Positions 24,108 through 33,392 of a stretch of DNA of 64,000 nucleotides are shown in pieces; the stretch's first letter is position 1, and each line of letters starts with the position of its first letter. The notes beneath the pieces are model-generated. The model was not told where the DNA came from and did no database searches. It was given only the letters and a program-made list of their open reading frames with translations. Source of the stretch: Bacteroidaceae bacterium (GTDB lineage Bacteria; Bacteroidota; Bacteroidia; Bacteroidales; Bacteroidaceae); assembly GCA_017559845.1 (NCBI GenBank), contig JAFYQQ010000047.1, positions 21,223 through 85,222 of the forward strand, read 5' to 3'. The position numbers were made by a program, and so were the translations under genes.

Positions 24108-24866
24108 ATGAACAGACGAAAAATGCTGAGCGCATCTGGCAGTGCGGCTGCGCTTACAATTCTTGGCGGAATTCCACTGAGTGCGAACGGACAAACTGAG
24201 ACAACTCAGGTCCCGGAAAAAGACCGGAAAAAGATTATGGTCATTGGCGCTCATCCCGATGACGCAGAAACCTCTGTGGGCGGAACAATCTGCCTGCTTA
24301 CAGATGCAGGACACGAAGTGGTTAGCGTCTACCTCACCCGAGGACAGGCCGGAATCCGTGGGAAAAGCCACGAAGAGGCCGCAGTCATCCGCGAGCAGGA
24401 GGCCAGAGCCGCCTGCGCCATCATGAACGCCAGACCGGTGTTCCTAAGTCAGGTGGATGGAAACAGCGAGGTCAACCGCGACCGCTACAACGAGATGAAG
24501 GAACTGCTGGAACGCGAGAAGCCCGACATAGTGATTACCCACTGGCCCATTGACGGCCACCGCGACCATGCCAACTGCGGCATCCTGGTCCTTTCCGCAT
24601 GGCGACAACTTAACCGTTGCTTCGAACTATATTATTTTGAGGTGATGAGCGGCTGGCAGTCACAGATGTTCCATCCCACAGATTGGGTTGACATCACCAC
24701 CACACGCGAGCGAAAATACAAGGCTTGCTATTGCCACGAAAGCCAAAAACTGACAAACGTAATGGAAAACTGGCACGGCCCAATGGAGCGTTTCCGTGGC
24801 ATTGAATGCCGTTGCAAAGCGGCCGAAGCGTTCGCCCATCACACCAAACCGGTTTCGCTGGTCTGA
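24108..24866 (+). CDS. PIG-L family deacetylase with twin-arginine-like signal
   Basis: About 252 residues from MNRRKMLSASGSAAALTILG. The N-terminus has two consecutive Arg, a hydrophobic stretch and GGIPLSANGQ, resembling a Tat-type signal peptide. The PIG-L/LmbE domain carries the zinc motif GAHPDDAE (about 47-54), VYLTRGQAGIRG, IVITHWPIDGHRDHANCG with further metal ligands, and CYCHESQKL. Family members deacetylate N-acetylglucosamine-type substrates or mycothiol/bacillithiol precursors; the substrate here is unknown. The Met at 24060 is in frame but less likely because the signal would then be buried. A hairpin follows at 24965. Confidence 0.85.
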   Translation: MNRRKMLSASGSAAALTILGGIPLSANGQTETTQVPEKDRKKIMVIGAHPDDAETSVGGTICLLTDAGHEVVSVYLTRGQAGIRGKSHEEAAVIREQEARAACAIMNARPVFLSQVDGNSEVNRDRYNEMKELLEREKPDIVITHWPIDGHRDHANCGILVLSAWRQLNRCFELYYFEVMSGWQSQMFHPTDWVDITTTRERKYKACYCHESQKLTNVMENWHGPMERFRGIECRCKAAEAFAHHTKPVSLV

Positions 24867-24964
24867 TGGCAAGACACTTCTTTACGGAGTGACAGGAGCG
24901 CAATAGGCCAGGAGTTCATTTTTCAACTTACAAAAAGCAACGCGACACCATTTATCCCCCTCCT

Positions 24965-25007
24965 AAAAAAGAGCGACAGAATCTTTCACAAATTCTGCGC
25001 TCTTTTT
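24965..25007. terminator. Bidirectional terminator between PIG-L and chromate transporter genes
   Basis: AAAAAAGAGCG with CAGAAT pairs with ATTCTG and CGCTCTTTTT, leaving one bulge and a 9-nt loop; T-rich on both strands. Confidence 0.8.
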
Positions 25008-25042
25008 CTTATTGGGGTATTTGCCTTTGGCGGATCTTGAAA

Positions 25043-25184
25043 CACATTTCCAAGTGTCGGAAATGTAAATCAGGGGTCTAAAACCCATTTCCGACGTTTC
25101 GAAAATGTGTTCCCAAGTTGGGACGGGATTTCCTACGTTCCGAAAATGCGCTCCCAAGTTGGGAGGGAACTTTCGACGCTCCTG
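25043..25184. repeat. Palindromic array with 41-bp (2 x 20.5) period
   Basis: Two 41-bp units (starts 25087 and 25128) each hold two palindromes: ATTTCCnACGTTyCGAAAATG and then TCCCAAGTTGGGA (25111-25123 and 25152-25164). An outlying ACATTTCC...GGAAATGT palindrome precedes them at 25044, and a partial TTTCGACGCTCC follows at 25171. Palindrome centres are thus spaced about 20-21 bp, two helical turns. The array lies in the convergent gap before the chromate-transporter stop codon. Confidence 0.75.
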
Positions 25185-25189
25185 GATTG

Positions 25190-25768
25190 TTACAGCAACA
25201 ATAGGCCGGAAAGTCCGCAAAGCACAAGCAGCAGTATGGGATTCATCTTGTAGACCTGCTGTCCGATAAAGGCAAACAGGAACAGCCCCACACTGATAAA
25301 GAACTGCCAGGGGTTTTGTCCGGGCGTGCTGAAGTTCTCGGCATTCATCAGCAGCAATGAAGCGGCAGCCAATAGGCCAATCACTGCCGGACGAAGTCCC
25401 ATGAACGTATGCTCCACGGCTGGATGATTCTTGTATTTCATGAAAAACCGGCTGATGGCAAGCATCAGGATCAGACTGGGCAACACCACGGCAAAGGTGG
25501 CGATGAGGCTTCCCAACGCACCCCATACAGGGGCGTAACCGGCATTGATCAGACTGGTGTATCCCACGTATGTGGCACTGTTGATTCCAATGGGGCCGGG
25601 CGTGCTTTGGCTGATGGCCACAATGTCCGTGAACTCGCCGTTTGTCATCCAATGGTGACGGCCCACAACCTCGCCCTGTATCATGGAAATCATGGCATAG
25701 CCGCCCCCGAAGCCGAACAGGCCAATCTGGAAGAATGTCCAGAAGAGTTTTAGATAAAGTAATATCAT
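25190..25768 (-). CDS. Chromate transporter family protein (short chain, second half)
   Basis: A 192-residue membrane protein with about six helices of the ChrA half-domain: LFWTFFQIGLFGFGGGYAMISMI at the start, VAISQSTPGPIGINSATYVGY in the middle, and LRPAVIGLLAAASLLL. It contains the conserved FGGGYAM and STPGP motifs. Paired short-chain CHR proteins are encoded by adjacent genes, here with only four nt between them, and are thought to work as a heterodimer with opposite topologies. CHR proteins export chromate or relatives, but in anaerobes the true substrate is unclear. Confidence 0.92.
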   Translation of the reverse strand: MILLYLKLFWTFFQIGLFGFGGGYAMISMIQGEVVGRHHWMTNGEFTDIVAISQSTPGPIGINSATYVGYTSLINAGYAPVWGALGSLIATFAVVLPSLILMLAISRFFMKYKNHPAVEHTFMGLRPAVIGLLAAASLLLMNAENFSTPGQNPWQFFISVGLFLFAFIGQQVYKMNPILLLVLCGLSGLLLL

Positions 25769-25772
25769 GTGC

Positions 25773-26300
25773 TTATTCTTTTATGAACTGGCCATAGGCA
25801 TAGCCGGCAAGGCCTGCGATCAGGATTACATAAACGGGGCTGACACCGAACATCCAGATGGCCACGGCCGATACCATAGGAATCCAAATGGTTCTCAAAG
25901 TGATTTTTGCCCTTACGCCCATGCGGAAAACCGGAGCGGCAATCAACGCCACCACGGCAGGACGCAATCCGCGGAAGAAGCGGTCTACATACTCATTCTC
26001 GCGAAACTGTTGGAAGAACAGCGCAATGGCAAGGATGATGATGAACGAAGGCAACGACGTGGCCAAAGCGCCCACTACAGCACCTGCAGTTCCTTTGATC
26101 CTGTAACCAATGAAGATGCTGATGTTTACGGCAAAGATTCCCGGACAACTTTGGGCTATTGCAATCAGATCGAGCAACATCTCGCGGTCAATCCATTTCT
26201 TTTCGTCCACCACCTTAGCTTCAATCAGAGGTATCATGGCATAGCCGCCTCCGAATGTGAACAGTCCGATATGAAAGAATGTTTTAAATAATTCCCACAT
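25773..26300 (-). CDS. Chromate transporter family protein (short chain, first half)
   Basis: A 175-residue CHR half-protein from MWELFKT (26300): ELFKTFFHIGLFTFGGGYAMIPLIEA, LIAIAQSCPGIFAVNISIFIGYR and FRGLRPAVVALIAAPVF. An in-frame extension to 26363 is rejected because it would overlap the hairpin at 26316-26344 and the leader (TATTATATTATATAATG) is typical. It pairs with the neighbouring gene (25190-25768). Six or so membrane helices are visible. Possible functions are as for the partner. Confidence 0.92.
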   Translation of the reverse strand: MWELFKTFFHIGLFTFGGGYAMIPLIEAKVVDEKKWIDREMLLDLIAIAQSCPGIFAVNISIFIGYRIKGTAGAVVGALATSLPSFIIILAIALFFQQFRENEYVDRFFRGLRPAVVALIAAPVFRMGVRAKITLRTIWIPMVSAVAIWMFGVSPVYVILIAGLAGYAYGQFIKE

Positions 26301-26315
26301 TATATAATATAATAT

Positions 26316-26344
26316 GGAGCCGGGACACAAAGCATCCCGACTCC
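26316..26344 (-). terminator. Hairpin between purL and chromate-transporter genes
   Basis: GGAGCCGGGA pairs with TCCCGACTCC (one mismatch) 33 nt after the purL stop; no long T-tract follows on the reverse strand, so termination may be partial. Confidence 0.5.
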
Positions 26345-26376
26345 TTTTAGTTAATCCGGTCAATCAACGGAGATTG

Positions 26377-29300
26377 TCATTTTGTTTTCTCTTGAATCCA
26401 GTTATATGCATTCACAAAGGCTTCAATCCAAGGAGTTACCTGATCCTGACACTTGCGCTCTGCAGGATAGAAACCACACTGCCAGGGGAAGAAGGCACGC
26501 TCAAGGTGAGGCATCATGGCCAAATGGCGGCCATCGGCGGTGCAGATTCCGGCGGTGCAGAAATCGCTGCCGTTGGGATTGGCGGGATAGCCTTCGTAAG
26601 AATACTTCAGCACCACGTTGTAGTCGTCCTCGCTTCCGGGCAACTGGAACTTGCCTTCGCCGTGAGCCACCCAGATGCCCAGGCGGCTTCCGCTGAGACT
26701 TCCCATCAGCACGCTGCGGTTGGTCTGTACGGTTACGCCCACAAAGTTGGACTCAAACTTATGAGAATCGTTATGCAGCATCTTGGCCTTTCCGCAGTTG
26801 TTGTCGGCAACCTTGCCTACAAGTCCGAGTTCCACCATCAGCTGGCATCCGTTGCAAACACCCAATGAAAGTGTGTCGGGACGGGCATAGAAACGGTCAA
26901 GGGCTTCCTTGGCCTTGTCATTGTAGAGGAACGCTCCGGCCCAACCCTTGGCACTGCCCAATACGTCGCTATTGGAGAATCCGCCACAGAAGACAATGAA
27001 GTTGATGTCGTCAAGTGTTTCTCGGCCAGTGATAAGGTCAGTCATCATAACGTCCTTCACATCGAATCCGGCCAGATACAGCATATAAGCCATTTCGCGT
27101 TCGCCATTGGTCCCCTTTTCGCGGATGATGGCTGCACGCACACCACTCTTTTCGCGACGGTCGGGATTCAGGCCATACTGGGCAAGCTTGCCGGTAAAGT
27201 CGGGCAGCATGTTCCATTCCAGGGGCTGTTCCTTATAGTTAGTAAAGCGCTCCTTGGCCTTGCCATTAAAGCTCTGGTGCTTGTCAAGCAGATAGCTGGT
27301 GCTGTACCATACATCGCGCAGGTAGTCGATACCCAACTGGTATTCTGTGCCCTCCTTTTCAATAAGGATGTGGCGTTCCTCGCAAGGCTGTCCCAACTTG
27401 ATGTAGCTTACGCCAGCCTCATCGAGCAGTTTCTTCACTTCGTTCTTCTTCTTGTCATCCACCTGGATTACAACACCAGGATTCTCGGCAAAAAGAATCT
27501 TGACAATATCGTCGCACTTCACCTTGTCCAAACAGATTTCCAAACCGCCTTCGGTATTTGCAACAGTCATTTCCAGCAATGTGGTAACCAGACCACCGGC
27601 GCTGATATCGTGTCCGGCCAGTACCAGTCCTTTCTGGATAAGATCCTGCACGGCGTTGAATGCTGTACGGAAATAATCGCTGTCCTTGACGGTGGGCACA
27701 TCATCACCAATCTTGTTCAAACTCTGAGCGAAAGCAGATCCGCCCAAACGAAGCTCGTCAAAACTGAAATCAATATGATAAAGTGTAGAAGGTGTATTCT
27801 GGATAACAGGAGAAACGACCTTCTTGATGTCGCTTACCTGTCCGCCACTGGTCACAATCACAGTTCCCGGAGAGATGACTTTCTCGCCATTGGGGTATTT
27901 CTGTGTCATACTCAAAGAGTCCTTTCCAGTGGGCACATTTATCTTCAGCTCGCAGCAGAAATTGCTCAATGCCTCAACTGCCTGGTAGAGGCGGGCATCC
28001 TCGCCTTCCTGGGCGCGGCAAGGCCACATCCAGTTGGCAGAAAGGCTTACGCTGTCCAATCCGTCTTCCAGAGGAGCCCAAACAATATTCGTCAGTGATT
28101 CGGCCACGCTGAGCACTGAACCGGCAGCAGGATTGGCCAATGCGGCCTGAGGAGCATGTCCGAGTGCGGTTGCAATACCCTTCTCTCCACGATAATCCAG
28201 AGCTACCACGCCACAGTCGCTCAAAGGCAACTGCAATTCGCCCTGGCACTGCTGACGGGCCACCTTGCCGGTTACGGAACGGTCTACCTTGTTGGTGAGC
28301 CAATCCTTACAAGCGACAGCCTCCAGTTGCAGGACACGAGCCACCTTCTCGCTCAAGTTATTCTGATCATACTCCACGTCAGCGTAATGGCGCTCTACGG
28401 TGTTGTCGCGCATAATGGTCTTGGGGCTGTGGCCGAACATCTGGCTTACTTCCAGATCGAAGGGACGCACGCCATCAGCCTGCTGGAAAGCGAAGTGGGC
28501 ATCGCCAGTGGTTTCGCCCACCACATATAACGGAGCTCTTTCACGTTCGGCAATCTCACGCACATGGTCAATATGCTTTTCATCAATGAGCAGTCCCATA
28601 CGTTCCTGGCTTTCATTGGCAATGATTTCCTTTGCAGAAAGAGTTGAATCTCCAATAGGAAGCTTGTCCATTTCAATGAGTCCACCACATTCTTCCACCA
28701 GCTCGCTCAAACAGTTTACATGTCCGGCGCTTCCGTGGTCGTGGATGCTGACAACGGGGTTGACTTCCTCTTCGCACAAAGCACGGATAAGGTTGTTGGC
28801 ACGCTTCTGCATTTCGGGATTGGCACGCTGAACGGCATTCAGCTCGATACCGCAGCTGTAGCGTCCGGTTTCCACGCTGGAAACACTGCCACCGCCCAAG
28901 CCGATGCGATAGTTGTCTCCACCAACCATCACAACCTTGTTTCCCTTCTGGGGAGTGCCCTTCAAGCAGTCGCGCTTGGTTCCATATCCTACACCACCGG
29001 CCAACATGATAACCTTGTCATAGGCATATTCCTGGGCTTCGCCTTCTTCCTTGTGCTCGAAAGTAAGGACTGAGCCGCAAATCAGAGGCTGTCCGAACTT
29101 GTTTCCGAAGTCTGATGCGCCGTTGCTGGCCTTGATAAGGATCTGCTCGGGTGTCTGGTACAACCATTTGCGTACGGGAAGAACCTGTTCCCATTCGCGG
29201 TCCTCTTCGGTTCGGGGATAGCTGGTCATGTAGACTGCTGTTCCGGCAATAGGCCATGAACCTACGCCACCGCCCATACGGTCGCGGATTTCACCTCCGG

Positions 29301-30096
29301 TTCCTGTACTTGCTCCGTTAAACGGTTCTACGGTTGTGGGGAAGTTGTGTGTTTCGGCCTTGATGCTGATAACACTTTCTATGTCGCGGATTACGAAATA
29401 GTCGCTGGTACTGTGGTCTGCGGGAGCGAACTGCTCGATTACCGGTCCTTCGGCAAAGGCAACGTTGTCCTTATAGGCAGAAATGATCTTGTGGGGATTC
29501 TCCTGCGTGGTCTTCTTGATCATCTGGAACAGGCTGCTTTCTTTTTCTTCGCCATCGATGATGAATGTACCACCGAAAATCTTGTGACGGCAGTGCTCGC
29601 TATTGATCTGTGCAAAACCAAACACTTCGCTGTCGGTCAACTTTCGTCCCAACTGCTGTTCAACGTTGTGCAGGTATCCAATTTCTTCCGGGCTCAGGGC
29701 CAATCCTTCCTGCTCGTTGTATTCTTCCAGGTTCTCGATGCTCTTGATGGCATCGGGAGTGATGTTGTTGGTGAATATCTCCTGATCCAGACCTTTATAG
29801 AGACGCTGGAGCATGGGGTCATACTCTGCATCGGCATCCTTTACCGGATAATATTCTTCAATTCTGGAAATGCCCTGCAACGCCATGTTCTGCGTAATTT
29901 CCACAGCGTTGGTGCTCCAAGGTGTTATCATTTCTTTGCGAGGACCGATGAAGTAGCCTTCTATGGTTGTCTGATTTACTACGGTGGCTTCTCCATAGAG
30001 CCAACACAATTTTTCGTTTTCTTCACTCGTTAGCACATGATCGCTCAAAGTGGCGATAATGGTTTGCTGAGGTGTCTTAAAGAAAGTTATAGCCAT
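26377..30096 (-). CDS. purL: Phosphoribosylformylglycinamidine synthase
   Basis: A 1239-residue single-chain FGAM synthase, catalysing the ATP- and glutamine-dependent fourth step of purine synthesis. Seen are the linker and synthetase regions (HSEHCRHKIFGG, KAETHNFPTTVEPFNGASTGTGGEIRD, FGQPLICGSV, VSIHDHGSAGHVNCL), the second half (GHDISAGGLVTTLLEMTVA) and the C-terminal glutaminase domain (FCGGFSNSDVLGSAKGWAG, LGVCNGCQLM with catalytic Cys, WVAHGEGKF with His). Start chosen at MAITFFKTP because the TAACTTTG box at 30130-30137 lies 34 nt upstream; the longer frame begins inside the preceding terminator. Confidence 0.97.
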   Translation of the reverse strand: MAITFFKTPQQTIIATLSDHVLTSEENEKLCWLYGEATVVNQTTIEGYFIGPRKEMITPWSTNAVEITQNMALQGISRIEEYYPVKDADAEYDPMLQRLYKGLDQEIFTNNITPDAIKSIENLEEYNEQEGLALSPEEIGYLHNVEQQLGRKLTDSEVFGFAQINSEHCRHKIFGGTFIIDGEEKESSLFQMIKKTTQENPHKIISAYKDNVAFAEGPVIEQFAPADHSTSDYFVIRDIESVISIKAETHNFPTTVEPFNGASTGTGGEIRDRMGGGVGSWPIAGTAVYMTSYPRTEEDREWEQVLPVRKWLYQTPEQILIKASNGASDFGNKFGQPLICGSVLTFEHKEEGEAQEYAYDKVIMLAGGVGYGTKRDCLKGTPQKGNKVVMVGGDNYRIGLGGGSVSSVETGRYSCGIELNAVQRANPEMQKRANNLIRALCEEEVNPVVSIHDHGSAGHVNCLSELVEECGGLIEMDKLPIGDSTLSAKEIIANESQERMGLLIDEKHIDHVREIAERERAPLYVVGETTGDAHFAFQQADGVRPFDLEVSQMFGHSPKTIMRDNTVERHYADVEYDQNNLSEKVARVLQLEAVACKDWLTNKVDRSVTGKVARQQCQGELQLPLSDCGVVALDYRGEKGIATALGHAPQAALANPAAGSVLSVAESLTNIVWAPLEDGLDSVSLSANWMWPCRAQEGEDARLYQAVEALSNFCCELKINVPTGKDSLSMTQKYPNGEKVISPGTVIVTSGGQVSDIKKVVSPVIQNTPSTLYHIDFSFDELRLGGSAFAQSLNKIGDDVPTVKDSDYFRTAFNAVQDLIQKGLVLAGHDISAGGLVTTLLEMTVANTEGGLEICLDKVKCDDIVKILFAENPGVVIQVDDKKKNEVKKLLDEAGVSYIKLGQPCEERHILIEKEGTEYQLGIDYLRDVWYSTSYLLDKHQSFNGKAKERFTNYKEQPLEWNMLPDFTGKLAQYGLNPDRREKSGVRAAIIREKGTNGEREMAYMLYLAGFDVKDVMMTDLITGRETLDDINFIVFCGGFSNSDVLGSAKGWAGAFLYNDKAKEALDRFYARPDTLSLGVCNGCQLMVELGLVGKVADNNCGKAKMLHNDSHKFESNFVGVTVQTNRSVLMGSLSGSRLGIWVAHGEGKFQLPGSEDDYNVVLKYSYEGYPANPNGSDFCTAGICTADGRHLAMMPHLERAFFPWQCGFYPAERKCQDQVTPWIEAFVNAYNWIQEKTK

Positions 30097-30129
30097 AATT
30101 TGCTTGATTATGTGATTTATTGTTGCATG

Positions 30130-30137
30130 CAAAGTTA
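30130..30137 (-). promoter_or_regulatory. -7 box (TAACTTTG) for purL
   Basis: Reverse strand TAACTTTG directly follows the T-tract of the upstream terminator, so the region upstream of this box is part of the terminator hairpin. Confidence 0.6.
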
Positions 30138-30171
30138 CAAAAAAGCCTCGGGATAACATGTATCCGAGGCT
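30138..30171 (-). terminator. Terminator upstream of purL, overlapping its promoter region
   Basis: On the reverse strand AGCCTCGGATA pairs with TATCCCGAGGCT (one bulge) and is followed by TTTTTTG. It ends the DUF5723 transcription unit. Confidence 0.8.
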
Positions 30172-30200
30172 GTAAATTTTAAGTAACAAGATTTTTTTTC

Positions 30201-30234
30201 TCCCGAGGGAATATTTTTTCCCTCCCGAGGAAAG
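30201..30234. repeat. Pair of CCCGAGG palindromic units, 22 bp apart
   Basis: TCCCGAGGGA (30201-30210) and CCCTCCCGAGGAAAG (30220-30234) repeat with a 22-bp step between purL and the DUF5723 gene. The 14-mer CCCTCCCGAGGAAA also occurs at 11112-11125. Confidence 0.5.
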
Positions 30235-30243
30235 TTTCTTGGC

Positions 30244-31671
30244 TTAGATTTTGGATTTTCCGAGAGGGAAGTTTATACCGATATTGAAGTCGGCATTGCT
30301 TCTGAGGGGAATTCCCTGCTTGGAAATCTTGCCCAACATTCGGTCCATTCCCAAGAAGAGGTTGAAACCACGGGGATGCAGGTTGACCACCCAACCAAAA
30401 CTTGCGCCAAACGTGCCGACACCTAAATTCGCTCCTACCTCAAACCACTTCACCGGACTTACATTTGCGCTGATCCGTTCCTCATTCCAGGTATATTCAC
30501 CCTGGAAACGGGTTGTGCTCAACAGGCCGAAACTGAGTTTGTCATAAACAGTAAGGGCATATTCTACACCGACATTCAGTGTGGCCCCAATACCATTGGA
30601 TTTTGAGGCGGTACCACCGTCTTGCAGACTGATAAGGTCAGACAGTTTGTCTTCCAATTCATCAATCTGGTCATCGAAAGAGGTTCCGGGACCATCTTCC
30701 ACCTTGATGTCCTCAAATCCGTCAAACACAAACTCATCACCTTTGTTATAGGCAGTAGAAACATTCTTCCACTTGATGAAGCCCAAGTCCAGCAAGGCTG
30801 CGCTGACCTTCATGCCCTCCAGGATGCCTTGTTTGCCCAAATCCCATTCGGCACCCAAATCTACAGCAAAACCACCACCGTTCAGGCCAAACTTGTCCAC
30901 ATCGGCATTGTCGAAATCTATTTGTTGGTAAGTGCCGGGCTTTGTCTTATACTCCTTCGTTTCTGTCTCGCCCCAAGAGAATCCGTTCACGCCCACTTCC
31001 ATGGACGCATTGCCCTCGGCAACCCAACGGTTCTGATTTTCAAGGTCAAGATCCAATTCATCCACATTCAGTTTGGCATAACCCACACCCAGCAGAACCT
31101 TTGCTTTGGCACCGATACGCCAAGCCTCATTGATCTGGTGGCTATGTCCCAGGCCAATCTCGGCCCAAGCCTTGGCATTGACGCCAAGATCGTCCAACTC
31201 ATAATCCCTGTTCTCCAATCTTTTTGTCAAAGAAAACAGTTCATAAGGAAGATTCAGGCCGATTTGGGAACGAATACCCATTGTTATGGTATTATAGCCG
31301 CCCATGCCATGGAACCCCACGCTAAGGAGGTCATACCTTATATCTGAAAGCAGCTTATTATTATTGCTGAACCCCTCCATTGCCTTGGCATAACTGATTT
31401 CCGGATGCAGATAGGTGACCAGTCCGTTACCATTGGGGTTCTTCAAGAAAATATTCTGTAGGCCAATGTTTCCCTTTATACCGGTATTAAAATTTCCAGG
31501 AAGGAACGGCACACTGAAATAACTGTTTCTGTCATAATCTTTTGCAGGATTCATGAGGTGGCCATAAGCAAAACCGTCCATGAAGTACGCACTATTCAGA
31601 TTCTGTGCTGAAGCATTGCAGGCTGCAGCCATTGCCGCCACCGCAAGAATATGTTTTATATTTTTCATCAT
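30244..31671 (-). CDS. DUF5723 family outer-membrane protein
   Basis: A 475-residue protein with a signal peptide (MMKNIKHILAVAAMAAACNASAQ). The mature protein follows the DUF5723 pattern of a FadL-like barrel: SAYFMDGFAYGHLMNPA, FSVPFLPGNFNTGIKGNIGLQNIFL, YDLLSVGFHGMGGYNTITMGIRS, and AWAEIGLGHSHQIN with KVLLGVGYAKLNV. It ends ADFNIGINFPLGKSKI. An acidic Gly-rich insert lies in the middle (FDGFEDIKVEDGPG). It follows the frameshifted lipoprotein gene by 29 nt and probably shares its operon, as is common for this pair in Bacteroides. Role unknown. Confidence 0.88.
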   Translation of the reverse strand: MMKNIKHILAVAAMAAACNASAQNLNSAYFMDGFAYGHLMNPAKDYDRNSYFSVPFLPGNFNTGIKGNIGLQNIFLKNPNGNGLVTYLHPEISYAKAMEGFSNNNKLLSDIRYDLLSVGFHGMGGYNTITMGIRSQIGLNLPYELFSLTKRLENRDYELDDLGVNAKAWAEIGLGHSHQINEAWRIGAKAKVLLGVGYAKLNVDELDLDLENQNRWVAEGNASMEVGVNGFSWGETETKEYKTKPGTYQQIDFDNADVDKFGLNGGGFAVDLGAEWDLGKQGILEGMKVSAALLDLGFIKWKNVSTAYNKGDEFVFDGFEDIKVEDGPGTSFDDQIDELEDKLSDLISLQDGGTASKSNGIGATLNVGVEYALTVYDKLSFGLLSTTRFQGEYTWNEERISANVSPVKWFEVGANLGVGTFGASFGWVVNLHPRGFNLFLGMDRMLGKISKQGIPLRSNADFNIGINFPLGKSKI

Positions 31672-31700
31672 TTATTTACTTGAATGAATTTGTGAATGTA

Positions 31701-33392
31701 TTAATTGGCATCGTATGACAAGATTCCTTTTACGGAAACATTCATGCTGTGCAGACGTATACTGGCATCTTTTTTCAGGGTTTCTCCCTTAATACCTGAA
31801 AGACGTGCTGAATACTTGATACCGTCCAATTGTTTCACTCCGTTCTTGCCAGCCAAGACATCATTGAGAGAATGTCCTTTTGCAGCTTTAATGGTAAACT
31901 GGAACTCCTGATTCTTGGCGTTTCCATTTGCTTTCACGCTATTCACTTCCAAAGCATCAATCTTCTTGCCGTTTACATCCAATGGAATAAGAGTCAATTC
32001 AAATTCTGCAGGCAAGTCACTGTCTATCTTACCCTTCAACTCCAACATTTCCGCATTCAAATCCTCCAAATCGTCCAAGTCCTTGGCCCATCCTTGTTCG
32101 GTATCGCTATAAACCAACTTGAAATTTTCACCGAAGGTCAAAGGTGCGAATACTTCATAATCGAGGTCCACATTATAACTTTTGGTAATGTCCAGCTCTT
32201 GTGCATGCAACTTAACCGGTTCTACATCTATGTCTATTCGTTCCGGAATTTTCTGAATCAATGCAGGCACACTTCCAGTAAAGCCAACGGGCTTTGCATC
32301 CTTGTAATTTTCGGGAAGAGCGTTAGGTGTCTTGTCCGCAATATAATATTTGTTCTCTCCCTCATCTAATGTAACCTTTTCTGTCTTGACGGGAGTATCG
32401 CAAGTATTGCTCTTCAGTTCTATACTTGTAAATACAGAAGAAGGAATATCATGCTCTGCTGTAAAAAGCAACACAGGGTTATCCAAATCAAGCACCACTT
32501 CGTCATCATTGAGGAAATCAGGCAGATCATCCAATTTAATAGGAACAATGCTACCCACATTATGAGTAACCTCACCTGTAAAGGTCTTGATGACAATATC
32601 CTTGTCAAATTCTGCATTTCCCTTCACTCCCAGAGTTACTGGAATCAAACTGTTCCAGTTTCCATTTATGAAATCCAGAATATCCTCAGCTGTCAAACTA
32701 TTGATTTTTTCACTCAATTCATCATTGTCAAGCTCTGCGGTTTCAATGCGGAATGAGCCATTCAAAGCGAATTCGCCATTAAGTTCTACATGATGGGTTT
32801 GAGCGTCAAATGTAAAGTTTTCACCAGTCTGCAAACCATTTATGGTCAGTTTCAACTCCACACCATCACTTATTTTTATAGCCTCACCTTTTTCTTCACT
32901 AATAATAATCCTACCATTTTTTACATCACATTTTTTACCATTAAAGGTACAATTGGTAATATTGAGGTCTATCGGATATGTTAACGTCATATTGTCCAAA
33001 TGCATATAAGGAATATAGCTGGGGCAACCATTCAAATGAATGGCAAGTGTTACCTCTACGGCGTCAAATCCGACCTTCTCTATGCTTACCACATCAGTAG
33101 AGATATGGTCCGCAACAGCATTCTTGATAGAATATTTTGCATCATCCTCTTTAAGGTCATATATAAATGTAGTATCTTTTACATCTATTTCCATGTCATT
33201 GCCCAACAAAGGATTTTTTATCGTTACTTTTATCTTGTTTTTCCTTTGTTTTTGGATATTCACCATGTCCCTAAGGTTTATCTCTGTTTCAATTTGGGAC
33301 AACTGTGGCTTGGCTATCTTAATTTCATTGATGCGGATTGGATCAATATTGGCAAAGCCAGTCTCCCTGACACAAAAGATGGAATCTCTCAA
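31701..33392 (-). pseudogene. Lipoprotein gene, main part after frameshift
   Basis: A 563-residue open frame with no signal peptide that continues the protein begun at 33613. It is rich in beta-strands (SYIPYMHLDNMTLTYPIDLNIT, VELKLTINGLQTGENFTFDAQTH, LDVNGKKIDALEVNSVKANG), suggesting repeated immunoglobulin-like or beta-sandwich domains. No family is recognised. The first residues (MRDSIFCVRETGFANIDPI) match what is expected after a signal peptide plus short linker, and the true N-terminus lies in another frame: a one-base change in a T run at 33404-33407 (reverse strand) joins them as YFWDEQLRDSIF. Either the gene is inactive, or the base is a sequencing error, or the ribosome slips there. 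The protein is surface- or periplasm-directed and upstream of a DUF5723 barrel. Confidence 0.7.

Noticed and set aside
22965..24371. Long open frame on the reverse strand over fmt and PIG-L
   Set aside because: It is an antisense shadow of two well-supported genes, has no family motif and reads across their boundary.
24963..25652. 229-codon reverse frame through the palindromic array and chromate gene
   Set aside because: Out of frame with the chromate transporter, which has clear CHR motifs.
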